Below are positions 37,901 to 47,976 of a DNA stretch of 64,000 bases, piece by piece. The DNA comes from Lepus europaeus (Eukaryota; Chordata; Mammalia; Lagomorpha; Leporidae), in assembly GCF_033115175.1 (NCBI RefSeq), contig NC_084827.1:145197701-145261700 (forward strand), read 5' to 3'. Position 1 is the first letter of the stretch. Every line of letters begins with the position of its first letter. The position numbers were made by a program, and so were the translations under genes. The notes under the pieces are model-generated. The model saw nothing but the letters and a program-made list of their open reading frames with translations, was not told the DNA's origin and did no database searches.

Positions 37901-40900
37901 GGCAGGCAGCGGCACTTTTCCCAGGCACATCATCCCCATCCCTGTTCCACTGCGTTGTAAACTTCTCTCGCATCTCTGAGTGTGCACTTCTTGAGGGCAA
38001 GGATCATTCATGTATTTTTCATTGTTGTGTACCCAGGTATCTACGTAATAGTACATAGCACAAAATAGTATTCAGTGTTTTGAATGAATAAGTGAATGAT
38101 TTAGAACCTTGATGAATTCTAGATGATGAATGAATTCTAGAGCTTTTGTGGATTGTTTCTGAATTAAAACAATCCATACACATGCATACATATACAGTAT
38201 ATATTTTCATTAAGTAACTTTGAAAAATTGTTAATTCTCTTTCCCAATCTCCGGAGTATCATTAGAAGAAATATTTTTTTAAGATTCTTAAAGGAAAATC
38301 ACGTTTGCCTGGGAAACTAGTTTGACTCCAAAAAGTAACAGCTCTGTGTGTGTGTGTAGTGTATGTGTTTTTTTGGTTGAAAAGAACATTTAAAATGTAG
38401 CTGAAGCTAACTTGACCAGGGTCCTGGTCTAACTATAAACCATGAGATTGACCTTGGTATAGTCCTCAACCTGCTGGACTAAAAGGAGATTTTAGCCTCC
38501 TAACGAGTTCACTTAAAATATAAAAATAAATGTGAAATGTCTTTTCAATGTTAAAATTAAACACACACTTTTTTGGATACAAAGGATCATATTTGACTGC
38601 TACATTAAAAGTCTTTAAAACATAAAATAAATAAATAAAATACAATAAAATGTAGCTGAAGCAAAATCACTTTCACTGTTCATATCAGGATTTCAGGGGT
38701 TTCTTTTAGGTTCAGCAAGGCACCTCTTGAAGACCTACTTCCCTGAAGGAATGAGTGAAACTTTAATAAGAAACATTCTCTTTGGAGCAGTAAGAGGGTT
38801 GAACTATCTGCACCAAAATGGCTGTATTCACAGGTATTTACTTATCCATATTTTCTAAAATGAGAGTGCTAAGCTTGGCGCTGGGGTAGAGCCCCTGCTT
38901 TCATAAGTTCATACATCTGATGAGGATGTAAGAGTCTGTGTTTAGGGGACAAGTTAGAGGGAATGGGATCCTAATTTGCGGGGAGGGGTGTGTTTCTTTT
39001 CTTTCTTTAAGCAAATAAAGAACTTCTTTATCTGCTTTTCGCTTGTAGCATGTTTAAATCATGTATAACGATAATTAATTTTTCCTTGATTTTCGAAATA
39101 TTTTGCAGTACCTTGAGATGGTGATACTAAATGTCAATTTTCTTGTTACCAAACTGTAAATGAGGAAGTAATTGGCAGAATGCAAAAGCCGTGGTGTTTT
39201 GGTATATGCTGGGGCTTTGTTTTGTTAATTAAGTTACCTTCAGATGAGCTTACTTTTTTAGTTGTTTCAACCTCCTTAAGGCTTTTGATCATATTCTTCA
39301 TTGTCTTTTAACTAGCATTCTGCTTAACTGATGATTTCAACAGCCTGGATTCTAATGACTTGAGGTTTTATGATACATTACCAGTTCATTGGCCATCCAT
39401 TAGTTTGCACATTCAGTATCTTGGATGAAAAACAAATTAATTTTTCTGATGCTGAAAGGGAAATTTTATATAAAAGATATCTTTATAAGTGATGTTATGC
39501 CAGGAGAAGCTGTCTTTTATTGACTGGTATTGCTTTAAGTTACAATCCTAGGCTTCAAGTACTTTTGATTTTTTTGGACCTTTCCTTAGGTGTTTTGCAA
39601 TACCATCCTAAAAGTTAATTGTTTGATTCCATTCTTGTTTGAAAACGTTGTCACTTCCAACAAGCAGCTTTCAATGATTCTGTCCTTTGCTTTCATGCCG
39701 TGTTCAGTAGCTGAACGAGTTCCTTGATTCCTTGTACGCACAGCAGTGTACATCACACACTGCTGGGTCATAAAAGGGATTTAGTTTCCAAGCAAATACA
39801 TGGATTTGTCCTGACCAGATTTTTACTTTCTTCATGGGCCACGTTCCCAGTACTTAGGATTGTTTCTTTTTGTTCTAGGAGTATTAAAGCCAGTCATATC
39901 CTCATTTCTGGTGATGGCCTGGTGACACTCTCTGGCCTGTCCCACCTGCATAGTTTGATTAAGCACGGACAGAGGCGTAGGGCTGTGTTTGATTTCCCAC
40001 AGTTCAGCACGTCCGTGCAGCCGTGGCTGAGTCCAGAACTGCTGAGACAGGTCAGGTGTGGCCGTTGCATTGGGTTGTCTGTGCGTCTCCAGTGTCTTCT
40101 GGGTCTGACTGAAGGACCGTTGTGTCGTTCTATTTGGATTGGTGAATGGCCTCCTGCAAGACTTTTTTCGCTTGTCCAAGTTCCGTTAGGGATTTTAAAT
40201 TGTATATCGTACGTTAGGTGTTGTTATGGGACCTCCTCCCCATTACTGTTCACCATCCTTTAACAAAAGAGTACATGCATGTGACCGTGTGTTCAGTTGC
40301 TGCCACTGAAGAACATCACGTTAATTGTGTTTACAGGATTTGCACGGATATAATGTGAAGTCAGATATTTACAGCGTTGGCATTACAGCATGTGAATTAG
40401 CCAGTGGCCGGGTACCTTTCCAGGACGTGCACAGGACTCAGGTGCGTGCCGCTGACATCCCTCAGCCGCTTGGCCTTGCATGAGAGCTCTCACATTCCAG
40501 AGCGTTCCTGTCAGTCGTGGCTGCTCTAGACTCCCAGGAACGTCATTGCTATTATTTTTTATTTGAAATGTTGCCTGCAGAGAATTGAAGGAAATTCTTC
40601 TTTCTTTTAGATGCTGTTACAGAAACTGAAAGGTCCTCCTTACAGCCCACTGGATGGCAGTATTTTCCCCCAGTCAGACTCCAGAATGAGAAGTTCACGT
40701 TCAGGCGTAGACTCTGGGATTGGAGAAAACGTGCTTGTGTCCAGTGGGACACACACTGTGAACAGTGACCGGCTGCACACACCAGCCTCAAAAACCTTCT
40801 CTCCGGCTTTCTTTAGCTTGGTACAGCTCTGTTTGCAACAAGATCCTGAGAAAAGGTAATACCGGTCACTCCTAAACAGCATAAACTGTGCATGTTTTAT

Positions 40901-43187
40901 GTTTTACAGAAGCTTTGTGGTGTTTCCCTCCCCACAAAACTTAAATGTTTTATCCTTTAACCAAAAAAGTCAAGAATACAGGAAATATTGATGCTAAGAA
41001 CAAGTGGAGGGGGCTAGTGCTGAGGCACAGTAAAGCTGCAACGCCAGCTTCCCAAACGGCTGCTGGTTCTTGTCCCGGCTGCTCCACATCTGATCCTCAA
41101 GTTCCCGGGCCCCTGCACCCACATGGGAGACCTAGATGCAACTTCTGTTTCCTGGCTTCAGCCTGGCTATTGTGGCCATCTGGGGAGTGAAAAAGCAAAT
41201 GGGAAATCTCTCTCTCGCTTTCTCTCTGTAACTCTGACTTTCAAATAAATAATTTTTTTTTTTTTAATAAAAGGAACAAGTAGAGGTAGTAAGCAAATGG
41301 AAGAATATTGGATTGAAAATCAGAAGAGTTGGGGCCAGCGCTCTGGTATAGTGGGTAAGGCTGCTGCCTACAGTACTGGCATCCCATATGGGTGCTAGTT
41401 CGAGTCCCAGCTGCTCCACTTCAGATCCAGCTCTCTGCTGTGGCCTGGGAAAGCAGTAGAAGATGGCCCAAGTCCTTGGGCCCCTGCACCCATGTGGGAG
41501 ACCTGGAGGAAGCTCCAGGCTCCTGGCTTTGGATCAGCTCAGCTCTGGCTGTTGCAACCATTTGGGGAATAAACCAGTGGTTGAAAGCTCTCTCTCCCTC
41601 CCTCTCTCTCTTTCTCTCTCTCTGACTCTGCCTCTCTGTAACTCTCTGCCTTTCAAATAATAAATAAATCTTTAAAAAAAAATCAGAAGAGTTGGTCACC
41701 AGTCTCAGCCTTACTATTCCCAAGCATAGTCTCACCTTGTAAAAATCAGCTACTCCTTCTGAATATTAATTATTGTACTTGCATTAATCCATTTTAGAAA
41801 TGTATTAGTAGTATAAAATGTAAGTAGCTGCTTCCATACTAATATAAATTATTATCATAGATAACTATATATTAGTATTTTGGAAACAAGGTGTGTCTTT
41901 TTTTTTTTAAGATTTATTTATTTATTTGAAAGTCAGAGTTACACAGAGAGAAAGAGAGGCAGAGAGAAAGAGGTCTTCCATCCACTGGTTCACTCCCCAA
42001 TTGGCCAGAACAGCCAGAGCTGCACCAATCCAAAGCCAGGAGCCAGGTACTTCCTCTGGGTCTCCCATGTAGGTGCAGGGGCCCAAGGACTTGGGCCATC
42101 TTCCACTGCTTTCCCAGGCCATAGCAGAGAGCTGGATTGGAAGTGGAGCAGCCAGGACTCGAACCAGTGCCCATATGGGATGCCAGCACTGCAGACAGCG
42201 GCCTTACCCAGTATGCCAGAGCACCGGCCCCAAGGTGTGTCTTAATTACCAATTTTTAACCCCAAAGTGCCAGGCATAATTTCTTATAATAGTATGTGTT
42301 CAATAAATATTCAGTATGGATTAACTGAAGGACACCTCTAGAACTAATTCTTCCCATTTGTCAAAGTTGGAGCCAAGATTTGAGCTTCTGACATAATTTC
42401 TTTTTCAGCATTTTAGTGTTGGATTTTATAGCTCCTAACTTAATTTCTACTGTTATGCATTCCAATTTGAGGGTCTGGGTTTTGTAATTTTTTTTTTCTA
42501 AATTTCAGGCCATCAGCAAGCAGTTTATTGTCCCACGTATTCTTCAAACAGGTGAGCTGATCTGTCAATGTTGTCTAGATGTTTTCAATTATTATTAAAA
42601 AATACATTCCATGTTGTTGGTTTAATGGGATACTTTGGTTACCAAGAGTCATACTATTAACTTACAAAAATAATGTTAAAAAGCAGAAAACTTTTTCGGT
42701 AGTTTAATTGCAGACTTTTTAAAAGATAGCCATTCTGTAAAACAAAATGAGTGGAAACAAACCAGACCATCATCACATGCCACTATGTGCTCAATACTGA
42801 TTTTGATTAGTGACTCTTTCTATATTGGCTAGAAATGACGAAGGGCAAACTAGATCTGATAAAAATCAATTTATTTGGCTTCTCTTCCTGTTTTCAGGTA
42901 ACCAGAATCAAAGGCATTTTTAGGAAAAATACTTAAAAACTATATAAATACTTTAAACATAATTTCTTTAGAAGTTACTTATTGTTGACAAAACAGATGT
43001 ATTACATTTGTACCAACAGCCTTATTTTGAATTTCTTTAACAGATGAAAGAAGAAAGCCAGGACTCCATACTTTCACTGCTGCCTCCTGCCTCCACCAGG
43101 CCGTCAGCAGCACTGCCTCCAGTGTTACCTTGGGCTGAGCCAGAATGTGATTTCCCTGATGAAAAAGACTCGGACTGGGAGTTCTAG
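25921..43187 (+). CDS. STRADB: STRADB: STE20-related pseudokinase adaptor beta (11 coding exons, 416 aa)
   Basis: STRADB (ALS2CR2, ILPIP) is a pseudokinase that with MO25 (CAB39) binds and activates LKB1/STK11, a master kinase upstream of AMPK; it is also reported to bind XIAP. Coding segments join in phase: 25921-25932, 27908-27988, 33116-33209, 36463-36584, 37490-37598, 38710-38833, 39879-40050, 40337-40441, 40611-40855, 42509-42551 and 43044-43187. They total 1,251 bases, or 416 residues plus a TAG stop (human is 418). Residues 58 to about 369 form the kinase-like domain. The glycine loop is degenerate (GRGFDN, 63-68), the beta-3 lysine is kept (VTIK, K87), HRD is replaced by HRS (180-182) and DFG by GLS (200-202), so catalysis is not expected. 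The SPE motif (232-234) is kept and the chain ends in WEF (414-416), the MO25-binding tail. An in-frame TAA at 25909-25911 fixes the start. I see no frameshift or premature stop. Confidence 0.97.
25933..27907 (+). other. STRADB: STRADB intron 2
   Basis: Holds a hAT-like DNA transposon remnant at 26770-26985. The rest is AT-rich and featureless to my reading. Confidence 0.7.
26770..26985. mobile_element. hAT-like DNA transposon remnant
   Basis: Imperfect inverted ends CAGGGATCAGCACCC and GTTTGCCGACCCCTT. The interior GGAAAGCAGCCATGGGC follows the same family as 4758-5259. Confidence 0.6.
27908..27988 (+). CDS. STRADB: STRADB exon 3 (residues 5-31)
   Basis: 81 bases, phase 0 at both ends, bounded by TTCCAG and GTAAGC. 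It encodes [14 protein letters not shown] and a less conserved tail. This is the amino-terminal region before the kinase-like domain. Confidence 0.95.
27989..33115 (+). other. STRADB: STRADB intron 3
   Basis: The longest STRADB intron, about 5.1 kb. It holds a MITE-like copy near 30778-30897 and pyrimidine-rich stretches near 28020-28960 that resemble worn L2. No young C-SINE is present, in contrast to the flanks. I see no additional exon. Confidence 0.7.
30778..30897. repeat. Copy of the MITE-like family
   Basis: ACTCCAAAAAGTTCCCAGG, GAATTAAAAGATGAG and TTTTCCATGAACTTATTG match the element at 6937-7134. Confidence 0.65.
33116..33209 (+). CDS. STRADB: STRADB exon 4 (residues 32-63)
   Basis: 94 bases, bounded by CTGCAG and GTAACA, ending one base into the glycine codon of the glycine-rich loop. 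It encodes [11 protein letters not shown], the start of the kinase-like fold. Confidence 0.95.
34050..34394 (-). repeat. C-SINE, minus
   Basis: GTATGGGATGCCAGCATCGC and CTCTGGTTCACTCACC landmarks on the plus strand identify a minus copy. Confidence 0.85.
35440..35650 (+). repeat. L1 3' UTR fragment (old L1M type)
   Basis: AAACCACCCAGATATCCATC and GGATTATTGCTCAGCAGTGG match the 3' UTR of old mammalian L1. Confidence 0.7.
35652..35987 (+). repeat. C-SINE inserted in L1 3' UTR
   Basis: CGGGGCCAGGGTGGTGGC start and A-rich tail; L1 sequence of the same type resumes after it (35988-36060). Confidence 0.85.
36085..36425 (-). repeat. L1 3' UTR fragment, antisense
   Basis: ATAATAGATGTGTAATGGG, CCCATTTTTTAATTGGATTG and TTTTAAATTTTGATTAAGTC follow the antisense of a common L1 3' UTR. 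It ends 38 bases before STRADB exon 5. Confidence 0.75.
36463..36584 (+). CDS. STRADB: STRADB exon 5 (residues 63-103)
   Basis: 122 bases, bounded by TTTTACAG and GTGAGT. It encodes the degenerate glycine loop GRGFDN and the beta-3 segment TLVTIKI with lysine 87, then [14 protein letters not shown]. An antisense L1 3' UTR fragment ends about 38 bases upstream. Confidence 0.97.
37490..37598 (+). CDS. STRADB: STRADB exon 6 (residues 104-140)
   Basis: 109 bases, bounded by TATCCTAG and GTAAGA. It encodes [18 protein letters not shown] and [11 protein letters not shown], the beta-4, beta-5 and hinge region of the pseudokinase N-lobe. Confidence 0.97.
37790..38100 (+). repeat. L2 3' end
   Basis: TTGAGGGCAAGGATCATTC, ACATAGCACAAAATAGTATT and TGAATGAATAAGTGAATGA are the typical L2 terminus. 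Confidence 0.7.
38408..38646 (+). mobile_element. Retroposed segment with 16-bp TSD (source unknown)
   Basis: AAAATGTAGCTGAAGC occurs at 38392-38407 and again, perfectly, at 38647-38662, flanking 239 bases that end in an A-rich tail containing AATAAATAAATAAAA. A perfect long direct repeat plus an A-rich 3' end is the mark of L1-driven retroposition. The insert is not a C-SINE or L1 that I recognise and may be a 5'-truncated copy of an mRNA 3' UTR. Confidence 0.65.
38710..38833 (+). CDS. STRADB: STRADB exon 7 (residues 140-181)
   Basis: 124 bases, bounded by CTTTTAG and GTATTT. It encodes the helix-E region ending in [12 protein letters not shown], where a catalytic-loop HRD would begin in an active kinase. 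Confidence 0.97.
38834..39878 (+). other. STRADB: STRADB intron 7
   Basis: About 1 kb of AT-rich sequence with no repeat or other feature that I recognise. Confidence 0.7.
39879..40050 (+). CDS. STRADB: STRADB exon 8 (residues 181-238)
   Basis: 172 bases, bounded by TGTTCTAG and a sub-optimal donor GTCAGG. It carries the pseudo-catalytic loop (SIKASHIL, no catalytic aspartate), GLS in place of DFG, and the conserved [10 protein letters not shown]. Confidence 0.97.
40337..40441 (+). CDS. STRADB: STRADB exon 9 (residues 239-273)
   Basis: 105 bases, phase 0 at both ends, bounded by TTTACAG and GTGCGT. It encodes [17 protein letters not shown] and [10 protein letters not shown], the helix-F region of the C-lobe. 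Confidence 0.97.
40611..40855 (+). CDS. STRADB: STRADB exon 10 (residues 274-355)
   Basis: 245 bases, bounded by TCTTTTAG and GTAATA. It encodes [15 protein letters not shown], a serine-rich stretch with SGVDSGIGE, and [15 protein letters not shown]. It is the largest STRADB exon. Confidence 0.97.
41010..41270 (+). repeat. C-SINE, internally deleted
   Basis: GGGGGCTAGTGCTGAGGC start. TSD approximately AAGAACAAGTGGAG / AAGGAACAAGTAGAG. Confidence 0.85.
41333..41680 (+). repeat. C-SINE (type 1), 15-bp perfect TSD
   Basis: AATCAGAAGAGTTGG at 41318-41332 and 41681-41695. Confidence 0.95.
41900..42230 (-). repeat. C-SINE (type 1), minus, 13-bp perfect TSD
   Basis: CAAGGTGTGTCTT at 41887-41899 and 42231-42243. 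Opposite in direction to the copy at 41333-41680. Confidence 0.95.
42260..42330 (+). repeat. L2/MIR 3' tail
   Basis: AAGTGCCAGGCATAATTTC and TGTTCAATAAATATTCAG are the usual terminus. Confidence 0.55.
42509..42551 (+). CDS. STRADB: STRADB exon 11 (residues 355-369, 43 bp)
   Basis: A very short exon bounded by AAATTTCAG and GTGAGC, encoding [14 protein letters not shown]. Skipping it would shift the frame, since 43 is not a multiple of three. It follows an intron that carries an inverted pair of C-SINEs. Confidence 0.95.
43044..43187 (+). CDS. STRADB: STRADB exon 12, coding part (residues 370-416)
   Basis: Acceptor TTTAACAG at 43036-43043; stop TAG at 43185-43187. It encodes a proline-rich segment followed by [15 protein letters not shown]. 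The terminal WEF is the motif that docks into MO25 in STRAD proteins. Confidence 0.97.
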   Translation: MKEESQDSILSLLPPASTRPSAALPPVLPWAEPECDFPDEKDSDWEF

Positions 43188-43725
43188 GGCTGCCAGATCA
43201 CTTCACGTCCGATATACTTGACACCCTCTTCTTGCTGCTTTTATTCTGCATTGCTAGGTACAAATGCCAGAATTATACTTGAAAACACAGTTGGTGCACT
43301 GGAGAATCTCATTTCAAACCACTCTGTTCACAGGGGCGTGAGTGTGGAGGTCCCTGGCCTAGCTCAGACTGCTCTTACCACCCCAGGGAAATGTCTGGAT
43401 GATCAGTCTAGCTACAGTTAGTGTCATCGATTCTTACATTTTCTCCCCAAGCTGTGACTAACTCATCTTTTCATCTCTCTCTAGTTTTTGAGCCAGTTGA
43501 GTTTTTTGGAATTTTGCTCTTCTCTTGGGATTGAGCCCTCCTAGGACAGGACTTCCAAGTACATCCGATCTTTCTTTCAGGTTCTCTAGCCTTTTGAACC
43601 AGCTATTGTTAACCGACAGGCTAGTTTATCCTGGCACCAAATTTCTCTTTGGTAGACAGGAAAATGTTTATACTTCCCCTTTTTTTTATTAATACTTATA
43701 TAACATCAAACTGAGCCTCACTCAA

Positions 43726-43731
43726 AATAAA
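43726..43731 (+). terminator. Poly(A) signal AATAAA, proximal
   Basis: First canonical hexamer downstream of the STRADB stop, about 540 bases after it. Confidence 0.5.
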
Positions 43732-43858
43732 TGATTCACTTGAAATATATACAGAATTCATAATTTGCTTTCTTTAAAAAAGAAGGTGACTACATAAGGT
43801 AACCCTTTTCTACCTATGTAAATTTTAGATCCTAAATTCATGCACCCTGTGGGAGCTC

Positions 43859-43864
43859 AATAAA
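43859..43864 (+). terminator. Poly(A) signal AATAAA, distal
   Basis: Canonical hexamer followed by GATTTGTTGACTTGAGTTT, a downstream element of the expected kind. This is the preferred STRADB end. Confidence 0.7.
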
Positions 43865-44559
43865 GATTTGTTGACTTGAGTTTATGCTTCTATTTATTTT
43901 CCTAATGTGATCTGGCAAAGATCAAACACAGCTTCTCTATTTGTTTTGCCAAGAAGCCCTTTCTCAAGCAGACTTCTAACTTGTTAGCTGAGGACTACTG
44001 GGTACTTGATTCAATGAAGGCCTGTGTGTGCGGATCCTTTATATGATTATTGCTCTTGTGGGGTTACAACACAGAGAGTGCAGGTCTTTATGATATTTCC
44101 TTGTTAGCCAAAGAGAGAGGCCATGTCTCAAAAAGGGCATGTGGGGTGAACTGTGCTACACTGGAACCTATGTCAACTGACTTTCTTAACTGTACAGTCT
44201 TCTTCACATGTCTTTAAACCAAAAGGGCAGTCTACAAATTAATGGGCAATTGAAGGCACCGTCCTTTTCATGTTCATGGGCTAGACCTCCTCAAGAATGA
44301 AGGTTTGGGTTGCTCTGCCAGGGCAGCCATGAAGACCTGCCGAGGTGAAAAGTGAAGGTGAGTTTAGAATGGATAGTGATGGAGAAGAGGAAGGGGACTG
44401 AGTGAGGCCCTCGGAGCAGCTGCAGTGGTCAAGCCTGGAACAAAGCTCCACCTGCACTATTTCCCCACGGCAAGACGAGCCCACCTTGGAAGCCATGAAA
44501 CAGGGCCTCTCACATCTCTGGCTGGGGCTTATTAAGTCCAATGTGTGCACAAACAGATT

Positions 44560-45480
44560 TCCTGTAAGCAGCTGGCCACACAGCTGTGCAGGCTGACCCA
44601 TCCCAAGGTCTGGGGGAGACCCAGGAGGGCTGCTGGTGCAGTTAGAGTCCAAAGGGCTTCAGGCCCAAGATCTAAGAGTTGATTTGTTAATTTGTGTCCA
44701 AAGGCAGGGAAAAGTTCAAACCCAGTCAGCGGGGGAAATTCTGACTTGAGGGCGGGTGAGCCTTTTTGTTCTGTTCAAGTCTTCGACTGAGTGGACGGAC
44801 TCTCCCCACACCAGGAGGGCAATCTGCTTTACTCAGTCTACCTCTTGAAAGTTTTCCAGAAGCTCCTTCACACTGAAACACCCAGAACAGCGTTCAACCG
44901 AATAGCCGAGTGCCCTGAAGCCCAGCAGAGTGGATGCATAAAATCACCCGTGCCGGTGGGCACTGTGACAGACTGCGAGCCTGAGCCTGTGAGCGCTGCC
45001 ATAGACTTTGTGCCATAGGTGCCTCCCTTGCTGTATTAGCTTTGCACGGCTGGTGTAACACTGCCACAAACTTCAGTGACTGAACGCAACACCAAATTGT
45101 CAATTCATGGATTTGTAGTCCAGAAGTCTGAAATGGGTCTCACAAGGGTAAGACCACGGTGCTGGCAGGGCTGCGTTCCTCTGGGGGCTCCGGAGGACAA
45201 TCCATGGCCCTGCCCTTCCCAGGATTCCAAGGCTATGCACCTCCTCAGCCCATGGTGCTCCAGTCCAGCACTGGGGCTGTGTGCTCATATTGCCATCTCC
45301 CTGGTTCTTTCTTCCCATTCCCTCTTTACTTTTTATGAGCCTTTTTGATCATATTGGGCACAGCCAACTAATCCAGGATACCCTCCTTGTCTACAGTCAC
45401 TTAACAGCCTTACTTCCCCTTAGCTATGTAACTGAGCATACCAGCAGGTTCTGGGAATTAGGATGTAGGCATCTTTGGGG
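44560..45480 (+). repeat. Ancient mammalian repeats, two adjoining copies
   Basis: 44560-45015 follows a widespread consensus (CAATCTGCTTTACTCAGTC, CAGAACAGCGTTCAACCG). 45030-45480 belongs to the same family as 19365-19690 (CTGTATTAGCTTTGCACGG). Families not named. Confidence 0.55.
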
Positions 45481-45789
45481 GGCATTGTTCTGCCTGCCAT
45501 CCCTGCCTCTGTCCTCCCTAACCCTGGCAGAAGGGATGGCAAGTCAGGCTTGTTCCTGGGAGACAGCAGCTCTCGTGACGAATGGCTTCCACTGGCATTC
45601 TCCCCATGGACCGTGATGAAATGAGAGTGACACCATGGTGTAAGATACTTCCTATTCTACCTTCCTTCTCACAGTGCTCAGACCCACAGCATGGTTGGCA
45701 GCTCTCCCAGCCTCTCCAAATCTCTCCCCATTTGTTCTCTTAGGCTACCCCTTTGCCCCATTGAAAAAACAAAACTATTTTGCAGGTGG

Positions 45790-46170
45790 TATTAGCCTCC
45801 TAATGTGATAAATTACTGCAAACAATGGCTTAAAACAATGCAAGTGTATCCTTACAGTTCTGGATTTTAAATGGGTGGCAGGGCTACGTTCCTTTTGGTG
45901 GCCGGACTGTAGGAGACAATTGCTTTTGGCACGTCAAGAGGTGCCCTGCGTTCCTTCCCCTCATGGCACAGCATTAGTCCAACTTCTGCTTCTATGCTCA
46001 CGTCTCCTTCTCCGACCCTGACCCTTGTGATTATATTGTGCCCACCCAGATAAGCCCCCATGACTCTTAATTTCATCACGGTCACAAAGTCCCTTTTACC
46101 ATATAAGGTGACAACTGCAGGTTCCTGGGATTGGGATGTGGACATGCTTGGGGGCCATTCTGAATACCAC
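45790..46170 (+). repeat. Ancient mammalian repeat, third copy of the 19365 family
   Basis: ATTACTGCAAACAATGGC, TTACAGTTCTGGATTTTA and GGTTCCTGGGATTGGGATG run in the family order. Confidence 0.5.
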
Positions 46171-46859
46171 ATGTTTCTAATTTCATCTTGCTGTATGCTT
46201 TCAGAAAGCTCAAACTAGCCCAATCATTTTAACCAAAATGTCCTCCTATAAGCTTTCCTAGCACTTTTCCCCAAAAGCACGCATGCAATTCTAATTACTT
46301 CTATGCTTGTGTACCCAATAGACCCTTGACTACTTGCCTTATTCCCTAGTATATTTCCAGTGGTTAACAAAAGTGGCGTGATGTAAATGTTTAATAGATA
46401 TTTAAGGAATTCTTGAATAAACTATATGAGTTGAAAAAACAACTTGAAAATTTAAGAGATTTCCATAGCAGAATTCATTGTGTGTCACAATATTGCTATT
46501 AAAATTTTAATGAGATGTGGGATTTCTTCCCTTTACCGCCAGCCAAAGCAATGGTTTTCCTCCTAAGTGTGTCAGTTCATTGTCTAATAGCTATCAAATC
46601 CATTTCTCCAGCTTCCCTGTTCAGTTTCTGCAGGAGTTACATTTCCCTTGCACCCTCATTCTTGCGTTTCCTGGGAGGCGACAGCAGAGGATCAGAGAGC
46701 AGGAGGAGAAAGAGAAAATGTGATGTCTCTCACCCTGTGCCCCACTCCCTGGCATCTTCTGTTATCCCTGGCAGTGGCTGTATCTTCCTTATTGTCTGGC
46801 TTCAAGGCTCTGGTTATACCCTTCCTGCTGCTGCCCCTTGCACCCGTTGGGTTACCTGT

Positions 46860-47150
46860 AATAAATCCACTGTAAGTGAATGACTACACCTAATCTACCA
46901 GGCATCACAGCTTAGCAACACTGTACATTGCAGAGTATCCATGGTTCACCCTTGTGATCACATGGCTGGCTGGAAGTATGCCTACTGCTGCTGCCCGACT
47001 GTCACAGAGAAGATCTTATAGTGTATCCACTGTTAACCTCAGAAAAGACCACAATTCAAAATCTGACTTAGTTTCTACTAAAAGGATAGTGCTTCAACAC
47101 CATCATGAAGTCAAAAACTCTTAAGTCCATCCATTGTAATTCTGGGACCA
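46860..47150 (+). mobile_element. Tigger/MER2-like DNA transposon fragment
   Basis: CACCATCATGAAGTCAAAAA, TCCATTGTAATTCTGGGACC and the upstream CTAATCTACCAGGCATCAC match the terminal part of pogo-type Tigger elements. Confidence 0.6.
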
Positions 47151-47527
47151 TCATCTACGATGAGCGCTTTGAGGATCACTGGAAAGTCTTGGTTCCTGTA
47201 AAAGTTACTATTACCCCAAACTGCAACACTGGACAAATGACCAAGAATTGTTTCCTACTGGCCAAGTCCCTCCTGGTCTTTCTGAATTATGGTAGAAAAT
47301 TTGAAACTGAAAAAATTCTGTATATTGAAGTTTTTGCTTGTTAAGAGTAGACCAAAATTTAACAAGATCCAAATACTGTAAATATTGTATAGAAATGAAA
47401 CCAATTCTTGGAAGTCTCTGAGTTGAATCCTATGTTGATGCAGTTAGATACATTCTATTTTACGCAGTTTCCTGAGTTGGGTGACTGTTCGCAGTTTTTC
47501 AAGTGAGTTAGAAAGTTATTCCAGGGG

Positions 47528-47868
47528 CCCGCACTGTGGCACAGTGGGTTAACACCCTGGCCTGAAGCGCCGGCATCCCATATAGGTGCCGGTTCTAATC
47601 CTGGCTGTTCCACTTCTGATCCAGCTCTCTGCTAAGGCCTGGGAAAGCAGTAGAAGATGGCCCAACTGCTTGGGCCCCTGCACCTGCATGGGAGACTCAG
47701 AAGAAGTTTCAGGCTCCTGGCTTTGGATCGGTGCAGTTCCAGCCGTTGCTGCCAACTGGGGAGTGAACCATCAGATGGAAGACCTCTCTCTCTCTCTGCC
47801 TCTCCTTCTCTCTCTGTGTAACTCTGACTTTCAAGTAAATAATAAATCTTAAAAAAAAAAAAAAAAAA
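47528..47868 (+). repeat. C-SINE (type 1), 18-bp perfect TSD
   Basis: AGAAAGTTATTCCAGGGG at 47510-47527 and 47869-47886. Confidence 0.95.
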
Positions 47869-47976
47869 AGAAAGTTATTCCAGGGGAGGAGATGGTTCAG
47901 GATTAAATCTGTTACTACTTTTAATTGTAAGTGTAAAAACAGGCAATATCAAGTGAAGTTAAAATTAATAATAAAT

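Larger units (their letters stand above)
43188..43885 (+). other. STRADB: STRADB 3' UTR
   Basis: About 700 bases of non-coding sequence after the stop. AATAAA occurs at 43726-43731 and 43859-43864. The second is followed within 30 bases by a T/G-rich stretch and is the more likely main cleavage signal. The exact transcript end is inferred. Confidence 0.7.

Noticed and set aside
47105-47344. 79-codon plus-strand frame between STRADB and C2CD6
   Set aside because: The first third is Tigger-like transposon sequence; no promoter, splice or family support.
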